64,000 nucleotides of DNA from Panacagrimonas sp965216845 (GTDB lineage Bacteria > Pseudomonadota > Gammaproteobacteria > Nevskiales > Nevskiaceae): positions 806,001 through 870,000 of the forward strand of contig OZ244200.1 in NCBI GenBank assembly GCA_965216845.1, written 5' to 3'. Below the pieces are notes generated by a model that made no database searches, had not been told where the DNA came from, and was given only the letters and a program-made list of their open reading frames with translations. Shown piece by piece: positions 14,661 through 21,166 of the stretch (position 1 is its first letter; every line of letters starts with the position of its first letter). The position numbers and the translations under genes are program-made.

Positions 14661-15272
14661 ATGATCACCATCCCCGGCCAACTGGCCATCAAGACCATCC
14701 ACGGCAGGAACGGCGACTTCAACGTCGGCCGCCTGGCGACCTCGATCGGCGAGTTCGTCGTGAAGAACGCCGAACTCGATCAGTACCGCGAGGGCAAGTA
14801 CGACGGTGATTTCGTCATCGTCGAGATTCGCCCCTCCACGTACAACGCCAACGGCCGCATGGTCATCGAGATCCGCGCCCATCTGGGCGGGATGACCCTG
14901 TCCAACATCGACGCCCTGAGCCGCGACGAAGCCCGCCGGCTGAGTCCGCAGGAAGTCGATCCAATCGACGAGGAAGCGCAGGCGCCCGCGCCGGCAACGC
15001 CCCCGGCCAAGCCGAAGGCGAAGCCGCGTAGTCCGCGCGATCCCCTGGTCGATACCACGCCGTTCGGCAGCGAACCTGCTCCCGTGTCCGCTGCGGCCTC
15101 GGCCGAGGCAGACGACGCGGCGCTGTTCGGTGCCTTGTGGCCCCTGGGCGAGACCGTGAAGCTCGATGCGACCGTGGATCGTCGTGTGCTGCGTCAGCAG
15201 CGCGACCGTCTCGACAAGCTGGGCTACGAGTTCGCTCCGTTGTCCCAGGACTGGCACCTCAAAGCTGCCTGA
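14661..15272 (+). CDS. DUF3275-family ICE protein, 203 aa
   Basis: A soluble protein of the DUF3275 family, usually found beside the DUF3577 gene in these elements, as here. The N-terminal 80 residues are beta-rich and well ordered (IPGQLAIKTIHGRNGDFNVG, then YDGDFVIVEIRPSTY). A Pro/Ala/Lys linker and a C-terminal helical segment (VDRRVLRQQRDRLDKLGYEF) follow. GGAGACC precedes the ATG. A role in ICE replication or DNA processing is suggested by association only. Confidence 0.85.
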   Translation: MITIPGQLAIKTIHGRNGDFNVGRLATSIGEFVVKNAELDQYREGKYDGDFVIVEIRPSTYNANGRMVIEIRAHLGGMTLSNIDALSRDEARRLSPQEVDPIDEEAQAPAPATPPAKPKAKPRSPRDPLVDTTPFGSEPAPVSAAASAEADDAALFGALWPLGETVKLDATVDRRVLRQQRDRLDKLGYEFAPLSQDWHLKAA

Positions 15273-15306
15273 TCCATCCGCCGCCTCGCGCGGCATTCCG
15301 CCACCC

Positions 15307-15345
15307 GCCGGGGTTCTCCCCCGACGGGGAGGGCTCCGGCCTTTT
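15307..15345 (+). terminator. two-tier terminator-like hairpin
   Basis: An outer GCCGGGG/CTCCGGC stem (one wobble) encloses CTCCCC-CGAC-GGGGAG, and CTTTTC follows. The AAGGAG of the next gene begins about five bases later. Confidence 0.65.
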
Positions 15346-15361
15346 CTTCAAGGAGACCCTC

Positions 15362-15727
15362 ATGGGCTGGACCTTCGTTCGTCAGACGCGCGATCAGTTG
15401 ATCCGCGAGCTGCTCGCTCCGCAGGCGTCCGAACGCGCTTGCTGCGAAGTCATCGACCACACGCTGGACGGCGACGTTCTGTGGACCGTGGTTCGCGTCA
15501 CCGCCAGGCAGGCGGGCGTCATGGGCCTCGCGGCCGGTGAGTCCGTCGCCTACATCGGCTGCCATCTGCTGGAAAGCGCGGGCCTCGAGTGGGGCTACAA
15601 GTCCCTCGATGAGTCCGTGCATCCGTACTACTACTCGTGCCCGCTGCGCTATCTCGACATGGCGCCGGTGCAAAGCCCCGAGTGGCGCGAGCGGGTTCAC
15701 CGCTTCCACGCGGGGCGCGCTGTCTAG
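15362..15727 (+). CDS. ICE hypothetical protein, 121 aa
   Basis: A small soluble protein beginning MGWTFVRQTRDQLIRELLAP. A central beta-rich stretch (VLWTVVRVTARQAGVMGLAAG, slightly abridged here) and a C-terminal YYYSCPLRYLDMAP segment are visible. I cannot assign a family with confidence; proteins with the MGWTF start are grouped in a DUF (possibly DUF6927) and occur in ICEs. AAGGAG precedes the ATG at good spacing. The stop is followed by another hairpin. Confidence 0.8.
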   Translation: MGWTFVRQTRDQLIRELLAPQASERACCEVIDHTLDGDVLWTVVRVTARQAGVMGLAAGESVAYIGCHLLESAGLEWGYKSLDESVHPYYYSCPLRYLDMAPVQSPEWRERVHRFHAGRAV

Positions 15728-15754
15728 CGGCACGCATCTTCCTTCCACCCAACC

Positions 15755-15771
15755 GGGGCGAGCATGGCCCC
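15755..15771 (+). promoter_or_regulatory. leader hairpin
   Basis: GGGGC/GCCCC with a seven-base loop; flanking AACC and GGTT can extend it as an outer stem. It precedes the AGAGGA ribosome site of the next gene. Confidence 0.45.
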
Positions 15772-15812
15772 GCGGGCTGTGGTTGCTCCTTAATTTTCAA
15801 GAGGACATCACC

Positions 15813-16463
15813 ATGCCTGCACCTTCTTCCGCGAAACCGCTGTACCGCATCGACGAATGCCCCGACCTCATGGCCGACGGTTGCGTCGGTGACGAGCAGG
15901 GCAATCTCGTCTTTCTCTCGATCTGGGCGCGCGACACCGCCGTTCAGGAGTTCCTCGCCCGCCTGACCCTCGGCCGGGATGAACAGGGACTGGATCAGTT
16001 CCACGTCATCACCGAGCAGGGCGCATCCATCCCGGTCTTCGTCGGCAACGTCGAGAACCTGGAAAAGCGCATCACCCGTGCCTATCGGCGAACGCTGTTC
16101 GGTTCGCTGACGAATGTGTGGCTGTTCGATCGTCGCTGCGTGAAGCCAGACAAGGCCAACGCCAGCGCGCTGGCGCTTCTGCCCAGGGATTCCGCTCACC
16201 GGCTCGACCGGCTGTGGACGCTGGTGCAGGACACCTGCCCGCTGCCACTGCTCGACCACTGGCGCGACACCGTGCTGGAGCTGTTGCAGACACGGCGGAT
16301 GCTGACCGGTCTTCCCTTGGCCCTCGGGCCGCTGGAAGGCCATCGGCTGGCCCTCGATGTCCCGGCGCTGACGAAGGCGCTGGGCGAGCTGATCCGCAAC
16401 GGCACCCTCGGTGCCACGCAGTACGAACTGGCCGCGAACGCACCGCTTCGGCGTGTGGCGTGA
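15813..16463 (+). CDS. ICE hypothetical protein, 216 aa
   Basis: A soluble, mostly helical protein. The N-terminal part contains VFLSIWARDTAVQEFLARLT and the C-terminal part a Leu-rich helical stretch (LLDHWRDTVLELLQTRRML). No enzyme motif or membrane segment is visible. AAGAGGAC precedes the ATG; earlier in-frame starts overlap the preceding gene and are rejected. Located between two ICE block genes separated by hairpins, so probably a backbone gene. Function unknown. Confidence 0.8.
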   Translation: MPAPSSAKPLYRIDECPDLMADGCVGDEQGNLVFLSIWARDTAVQEFLARLTLGRDEQGLDQFHVITEQGASIPVFVGNVENLEKRITRAYRRTLFGSLTNVWLFDRRCVKPDKANASALALLPRDSAHRLDRLWTLVQDTCPLPLLDHWRDTVLELLQTRRMLTGLPLALGPLEGHRLALDVPALTKALGELIRNGTLGATQYELAANAPLRRVA

Positions 16464-16473
16464 GCCATTCCCA

Positions 16474-16498
16474 CGGGCATGCGCGCCGCGCGTGCCCG
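16474..16498 (+). promoter_or_regulatory. leader hairpin
   Basis: CGGGCATGCG pairs with CGCGTGCCCG (one G-U pair) as a roughly 10-bp stem, just after the preceding stop and about 30 bases before the next start. It contains CATG like several other leaders in the series. Confidence 0.55.
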
Positions 16499-16528
16499 CC
16501 TTCCCTCATCCATCATCAGGAGAAATCC

Positions 16529-17638
16529 ATGGCACTCATGTTTCCGCGCCTGGCGCGCAATTTCATCCGTAACGGCTACTTCCCCACCGACGAGCCGACG
16601 CTGGAGCGCGCCTTGTCCGCACTGGCACCGTCTCCCGGCTCCATGTCCATCCTCGATCCCTGCGCCGGCGAAGGCGTGGCGATTGCCGAAGCCGCCCACG
16701 CCCTCGGGCGCGAGCAGGTCCAGGCCTTCGCCGTCGAGTACGACGCCGAGCGTGCCCGCCACGCACGGCAACTGGTCGATCGCTGCATCCACGGTGACCT
16801 GATGGACACGCTGATCTCGCGCCAGTCATTCGGGCTGCTGTGGCTGAACCCGCCGTATGGCGATCTGAGCAAGGACGTGAACGGCAACATCGGCTATCTG
16901 GGCCAGGGCCGTGCGCGGCTGGAAAAGCTGTTCTATCAGCGCGCGCTGCCGCTGCTGCAGTACGGCGGCGTGCTGATCTTCATCGTGCCGTCCTACGTGC
17001 TCGACGCCGAGCTGGTCGGATGGCTGACGCGCCACTTCGCCGACCTGCGCATCTACCGTGCGGTGGAAACGCAGTTCAAGCAGGTGGTGATCTTCGGCCG
17101 CCGGGTTCGCCAGCGCGACCAGGCGTCGGAGTCGGCCAAGGCCCTGCGTGGTCTGCTGCTGCAGATCGGTCAGGGCGACGCCGAAGCCGAGGAACTGCCG
17201 CTCGAATGGCCGTTCCTGCCGTACACCGTCCCTGCCAGCCCGGCCGAGCCGGAGCACTTCTATCGCGTGACGATGGAGCCCGAGCAGTTCGCCGATGAAG
17301 TCGGCCGGCTGCAAGGACTCTGGCCGGCGCTCGATACGCACCTGGGGGGCGCGCAGCAGTCGCTGCGGCCACCGGCGCGGGCCTTGTCGCACTGGCATCT
17401 CGCCCTGGCCTTGGCCGCGGGCGCAATCTCGGGCGTCGTGACCTCCAAGAGCGGCAGAACGCTCGTCGTGAAAGGTGACACCAACAAGGAGAAAACGCTC
17501 CAGACAGAATACACCGAGCGCGACGACGGGTCTGTCGCCGAGACACGCATCCTCACCGACAAGTTCGTGCCGGTCATCCGCGCCTGGGACATGACGCCGG
17601 GCTCCGCCACGCGGGGCGAGGTGCTGACCATTCGCTGA
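16529..17638 (+). CDS. methyltransferase-fold ICE protein (DUF6094-like), 369 aa
   Basis: A Rossmann-fold protein with the S-adenosylmethionine loop ILDPCAGEGVAIAEAA and the catalytic-type motif NPPYGD, as in N6-adenine DNA methyltransferases. The C-terminal third has no recognised domain. ICE homologues are annotated with DUF6094 (from memory). It could modify ICE DNA during transfer or protect it from host restriction, but the recognition function has not been shown. CAGGAGAAATCC precedes the ATG. No cognate nuclease lies next to it. Confidence 0.82.
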   Translation: MALMFPRLARNFIRNGYFPTDEPTLERALSALAPSPGSMSILDPCAGEGVAIAEAAHALGREQVQAFAVEYDAERARHARQLVDRCIHGDLMDTLISRQSFGLLWLNPPYGDLSKDVNGNIGYLGQGRARLEKLFYQRALPLLQYGGVLIFIVPSYVLDAELVGWLTRHFADLRIYRAVETQFKQVVIFGRRVRQRDQASESAKALRGLLLQIGQGDAEAEELPLEWPFLPYTVPASPAEPEHFYRVTMEPEQFADEVGRLQGLWPALDTHLGGAQQSLRPPARALSHWHLALALAAGAISGVVTSKSGRTLVVKGDTNKEKTLQTEYTERDDGSVAETRILTDKFVPVIRAWDMTPGSATRGEVLTIR

Positions 17639-17697
17639 TCGTCGTTCCTCGACGGCAAGCCGCCAGTGCTTCGCCGCCTTCTTTGTCCACCCACCGG

Positions 17698-17735
17698 GGT
17701 CATGTCGCCCCGATGGGGCGCCGTGGCCTCTTTTT
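17698..17735 (+). terminator. two-tier terminator-like hairpin
   Basis: An outer GGTCATG/CGTGGCC stem (two wobbles) and an inner GCCCC-GAT-GGGGC stem, followed by TCTTTTT. The GAAGGAG of the next gene starts only a few bases after the T-run, leaving no room for a promoter. Confidence 0.7.
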
Positions 17736-17753
17736 CCTGAAGGAGAAATCACC

Positions 17754-18056
17754 ATGGCACTCGCTGTTCTCAACCTCGTGTCGCAACCACGGTTCCCATC
17801 CGGGCAAGTGGTCATGACCGCCGGTATCAACGATCTGGTCCACCAGGGCCAGTTCAATCCGGTGCCTTATCTGCGTCGCCACCTTCGTGGTGACTGGGGC
17901 GATCTCGACGACTGCGACCGGCGTTCCAACGATGCCGCGTTGAAGTCCGGAGATCGTCTGTTCTCGTCCTACCAGGTCACGCCGACCTTGAATCTCTGGA
18001 TCATCACCGAGTGGGACCGCAGCGTCACCACGCTGTTGCTGCCATCCGAGTACTGA
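17754..18056 (+). CDS. ICE/plasmid-related hypothetical protein, 100 aa
   Basis: A small soluble protein seen in mobile elements as a plasmid-related hypothetical. It has an N-terminal PRFPSGQVVMTAGINDLV segment, a charged central part (RRHLRGDWGDLDDCDRRSND) and a beta-rich C-terminus (LNLWIITEWDRSVTTLLLP). GAAGGAG precedes the ATG. No catalytic motif. Its position just ahead of the helicase gene suggests co-expression. Confidence 0.8.
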   Translation: MALAVLNLVSQPRFPSGQVVMTAGINDLVHQGQFNPVPYLRRHLRGDWGDLDDCDRRSNDAALKSGDRLFSSYQVTPTLNLWIITEWDRSVTTLLLPSEY

Positions 18057-18085
18057 TCGTCATCTGACCGTTCTCTTCCCACCCC

Positions 18086-18126
18086 TGGGGCATGCCATCG
18101 CCCCGCAGGGGTCGGTGCATGCCCCA
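18086..18126 (+). promoter_or_regulatory. two-tier leader hairpin
   Basis: TGGGGCATGC and GCATGCCCCA pair perfectly over 10 bp around an inner CCCC-GCA-GGGG stem. The ribosome site TTGGAG follows within ten bases. Confidence 0.65.
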
Positions 18127-18145
18127 TCTTCATTGGAGCATCACC

Positions 18146-20416
18146 ATGTCCCTCGATCTTGAAACCGTTCCCGAAACCGCTGTGCAGGGCGACCTGCTCG
18201 AAGCGGCCGCTTCACCCCTCACGCTCAGCCTGCAGGACTTCGTATCGGAGTTCGGCGACGAGCTGCTCGACTCACTCAACCGCGCCAATCCTCCGGTCTA
18301 CACCGGCCAGGTGCGGGTGCATCGGCAACTGATCCTCGCCACGCTCAAGCGCAAGCTGTTCCCGGCGCAAGCCGATGTGGTCCATGCCGTCACCGAGCTG
18401 TTGGTCGATCGTGGCGAACGCGCCGCGATCGTCAATGGCGAGATGGGCTGCGGCAAGACGACGGTGGGTATTGCCACCGCCGCCGTGCTCAACGCCGAAG
18501 GCTACCGCCGCACCCTGGTGCTCTCGCCACCCCACCTGGTCTACAAGTGGCGGCGCGAAATCCAGGAGACGGTGGCTGGAGCCAAGGTCTGGGTGCTCAA
18601 TGGCCCGGACACGCTGGTCAAGCTGCTGAAACTGCGCGAGCAGTTGGGCGTGCCGGCCCAGGGCCAGGAGTTCTTCGTCCTGGGCCGCGTGCGGATGCGG
18701 ATGGGGTTCCACTGGAAACCTGTCTTCGTTCGCCGGCGCACGCCTCACGGCGACGTGGGGGCCTGCCCGGATTGCGGGCATGTCATCACCGACCTCGACG
18801 GCGAGCCGATCAACCCGGTCGAACTCGAAGCCGAGGAGTCCCGCCGCAAGTGCAGCCACTGCCGTGCACCGCTGTGGTCGTTGATCCGTCCGAGAGGCCT
18901 GTCCGCCAGCGACCAGTCCTCGACCGTGCTCAAGGCACTGAAGCGTATTCCAACCATCGGGGAAGTCACCGCGCAGAAGCTGATGCAGAAGTTCGGCGAC
19001 GCCTTCCTCGCGTCGATGCTCGGGGACAACATCCACGAGTTCATCAACCTGATGGATGGCAACGGCGAGCTGGTCTTCTCGGACCGGCAAGCCCATCGGA
19101 TGGAACGTGCGATGGCCAACATGGAGTTCGGCTTCGGCGAGGGCGGCTACCAGCCGTCCGAGTTCATCAAGAGGCAGCTTCCCCAAGGCACGTTCGACCT
19201 GCTCATCGCCGACGAGGCACACGAGTACAAGAACGGCGGCTCCGCACAGGGCCAGGCCATGGGGGTGTTGGCGGCCAAGGCGCGCAAGACGCTGCTGCTC
19301 ACCGGCACACTGATGGGCGGCTACGGCGACGACCTGTTCCACCTGCTGTTCCGAGCCCTGCCAGGGCGGATGATCGAAGACGGTTACCGCCCGACGAAGA
19401 GCGGCAGCATGACGTCGGCTGCGATGGCGTTCATGCGCGACCACGGCGTGCTCAAGGACATCTATTCCGAGAGCACCGGCACGGCGCACAAGACCGCCAA
19501 GGGCACCAAGGTATCGGTGCGCACGGTCAAGGCGCCAGGCTTCGGCCCGAAGGGCGTGCTGCGTTGCGTTCTGCCGTTCACGGTCTTCCTCAAGTTGAAG
19601 GACATCGGCGGCAATGTGCTGCCGCCCTACGACGAGGAATTTCGCGAAGTCGCGATGGACACGGCGCAAGCCGCGGCCTACCGCGATCTGGCGGGTCGCC
19701 TGACCCAGGAGCTGAAGCAGGCCCTGGCGAAGCGCGACACGACGCTGCTCGGTGTGGTCCTCAACGTGCTGCTGGCCTGGCCGGACTGCTGCTTCCGGTC
19801 GGAAACGGTGGTGCATCCGCGCACGCGCAACACCTTGGCGTTCGTTCCGGCTCAGTTCAACGAGCTGGAGGTGATGCCCAAGGAACGCGAGCTGATCGAG
19901 ATCTGCAAGCAGGAGAAGGCAGAAGGTCGCAAGACCCTGGTCTATTCGGTCTACACCGGCACGCGCGACACCACGTCGCGTTTGAAGGTGCTGCTGGAGC
20001 AGGAAGGCTTCAAGGTGGCGGTGCTGCGCGCGAGCGTGGATGCCTCCCGCCGGGAAGACTGGATCGCCGAGCAGCTCGACCGCGGCATCGACGTGCTCAT
20101 CACCAATCCCGAGCTGGTGAAAACCGGCCTGGACTTGCTGGAGTTCCCGACCATCGTGTTCCTCCAGTCCGGCTACAACGTGTATTCGCTGCAGCAGGCC
20201 GCCCGGCGCTCATGGCGCATCGGCCAGAAGCAGCCGGTGCGCGTGGTCTACCTCGGCTACGCCAATTCCTCGCAGATGACCTGCCTGGGGTTGATGGCCA
20301 AGAAGATCATGGTGTCGCAGAGCACATCGGGCGACGTGCCCGAATCCGGACTCGATGTCCTGAACCAGGACGGCGACTCGGTGGAGGTGGCACTGGCCCG
20401 GCAGTTGGTGCATTGA
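18146..20416 (+). CDS. SNF2/DEAH-type helicase of the ICE backbone
   Basis: A 756-residue superfamily 2 ATPase. The Walker A GEMGCGKT is at residues 98-105 and DEAH at about 356-359. A zinc-ribbon-like insertion with two CxxC pairs (CPDC and CSHC, about residues 207-238) interrupts the first RecA domain. The second domain has the SNF2 signature VLITNPELVKTGLDL and the QQAARRSWRIGQ motif VI. Expected to move along or remodel DNA during ICE replication or transfer; it is a regular backbone gene of this ICE family. An in-frame extension upstream lies in the leader hairpin and is rejected. The gene ends at a strong terminator. Confidence 0.88.
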   Translation: MSLDLETVPETAVQGDLLEAAASPLTLSLQDFVSEFGDELLDSLNRANPPVYTGQVRVHRQLILATLKRKLFPAQADVVHAVTELLVDRGERAAIVNGEMGCGKTTVGIATAAVLNAEGYRRTLVLSPPHLVYKWRREIQETVAGAKVWVLNGPDTLVKLLKLREQLGVPAQGQEFFVLGRVRMRMGFHWKPVFVRRRTPHGDVGACPDCGHVITDLDGEPINPVELEAEESRRKCSHCRAPLWSLIRPRGLSASDQSSTVLKALKRIPTIGEVTAQKLMQKFGDAFLASMLGDNIHEFINLMDGNGELVFSDRQAHRMERAMANMEFGFGEGGYQPSEFIKRQLPQGTFDLLIADEAHEYKNGGSAQGQAMGVLAAKARKTLLLTGTLMGGYGDDLFHLLFRALPGRMIEDGYRPTKSGSMTSAAMAFMRDHGVLKDIYSESTGTAHKTAKGTKVSVRTVKAPGFGPKGVLRCVLPFTVFLKLKDIGGNVLPPYDEEFREVAMDTAQAAAYRDLAGRLTQELKQALAKRDTTLLGVVLNVLLAWPDCCFRSETVVHPRTRNTLAFVPAQFNELEVMPKERELIEICKQEKAEGRKTLVYSVYTGTRDTTSRLKVLLEQEGFKVAVLRASVDASRREDWIAEQLDRGIDVLITNPELVKTGLDLLEFPTIVFLQSGYNVYSLQQAARRSWRIGQKQPVRVVYLGYANSSQMTCLGLMAKKIMVSQSTSGDVPESGLDVLNQDGDSVEVALARQLVH

Positions 20417-20431
20417 GCGTTGCTGAACTTG

Positions 20432-20460
20432 GCGGCCCCTTCGGGGGCCGCTTCCTTTTT
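20432..20460 (+). terminator. strong intrinsic terminator
   Basis: GCGGCCCC-TTCG-GGGGCCGC, a perfect 8-bp stem with a TTCG loop, followed by TTCCTTTTT. It separates the ICE backbone block from the chaperone-like operon. Confidence 0.9.
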
Positions 20461-20513
20461 ACAGCAAAGCCCTCGGGCAGCACACAGCGGGGTGACCGCC
20501 GTGACGTATGTCA

Positions 20514-20542
20514 TTGCTGCCCTGAAAATTCTGCACTATTCT
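20514..20542 (+). promoter_or_regulatory. candidate promoter of the chaperone-like operon
   Basis: TTGCTG, 17 bases, then TATTCT, in a patch visibly richer in A and T than its surroundings. The first start codon is about 30 bases downstream. The HTH protein encoded first is an obvious candidate to bind here. Confidence 0.55.
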
Positions 20543-20572
20543 GTCATAGTTTTACCTAGACTGGCCATCACC

Positions 20573-20779
20573 ATGCCTACAAGTACCAGCGAGGGCGAGA
20601 TCCTCACCCTCAAGCAGGTCGCAGAGTTCCTGAAGGTCACGGACCGGACGATCTACAGGCTGGCCGCAGCCAAGAAGATCCCCGCGTTCAAGGTTGGTGG
20701 GACATGGCGGTTCTCCAAGGCGGAGATCACTGAATGGATTCAGCAGCAAACGCAGGGCGGAAAAGCCGATAAGACGTAA
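20573..20779 (+). CDS. excisionase-type helix-turn-helix protein heading the chaperone-like operon
   Basis: A 68-residue DNA-binding protein of the HTH_17/Xis type: LTLKQVAEFLKVTDRTIYRL, then KIPAFKVGGTWRF and a recognition-wing helix. It closely resembles the HTH protein that heads the defence operon in this window (shared IPAFK-GGTWRF core). Given its place directly after the candidate promoter, it is probably an autoregulator of the operon rather than the ICE excisionase. The next gene is 15 bases away, with AGGAGGA. Confidence 0.85.
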   Translation: MPTSTSEGEILTLKQVAEFLKVTDRTIYRLAAAKKIPAFKVGGTWRFSKAEITEWIQQQTQGGKADKT

Positions 20780-20794
20780 CCACAGGAGGATTTG

Positions 20795-21166
20795 ATGACC
20801 CAGCAGGCCGAAAGCAGTGAGCAGATGGAGCAATCCCTGATCGACATCGCTGTCGAGAGTTGGCGTTTCTCGCGTCTGTTCGGAAAGGTCGTCAGCAAAC
20901 TCGATGCGGGTGAGTCGGGCCGTTATGTCAATCAGCTCCGCTACTTCCAGAAGAAGGTCGAGGAGAGCCTCGACTCGAGTGGCCTCAAGCTGGTCAACGT
21001 CGAGGGGCAGCACTACGACGCGGGTATGGCGGCATCTGCTTTGAACCTCGGGGACTTCGGCCCTGACGACGTGTTGCTCGTCGATCAGATGGTGGAGCCA
21101 ATCATCATGGGGCCGAACGGCCTGCGCAAACAAGGCACGGTAATGCTCAGGAAGGTGGAAGCATGA
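20795..21166 (+). CDS. GrpE-like nucleotide-exchange protein
   Basis: A 123-residue protein whose C-terminal 60 residues match the beta domain of GrpE: LVNVEGQHYDAGMAASAL, then VDQMVEPIIMGPNGLRKQG and VMLRKV. The N-terminal half is helical and shorter than the long coiled coil of standard GrpE. It overlaps the Hsp70 gene by ATGA, which strongly supports pairing with that Hsp70. Predicted role: release of ADP from the divergent Hsp70. The ATG follows AGGAGGATTTG; a TTG one codon earlier is too close to that site. Confidence 0.75.
   Translation: MTQQAESSEQMEQSLIDIAVESWRFSRLFGKVVSKLDAGESGRYVNQLRYFQKKVEESLDSSGLKLVNVEGQHYDAGMAASALNLGDFGPDDVLLVDQMVEPIIMGPNGLRKQGTVMLRKVEA

Noticed and set aside
20573..20779. 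ICE excisionase (Xis)
   Set aside because: The HTH class includes excisionases, but no integrase is nearby, and a second copy heads the defence operon, so an operon regulator is more likely.
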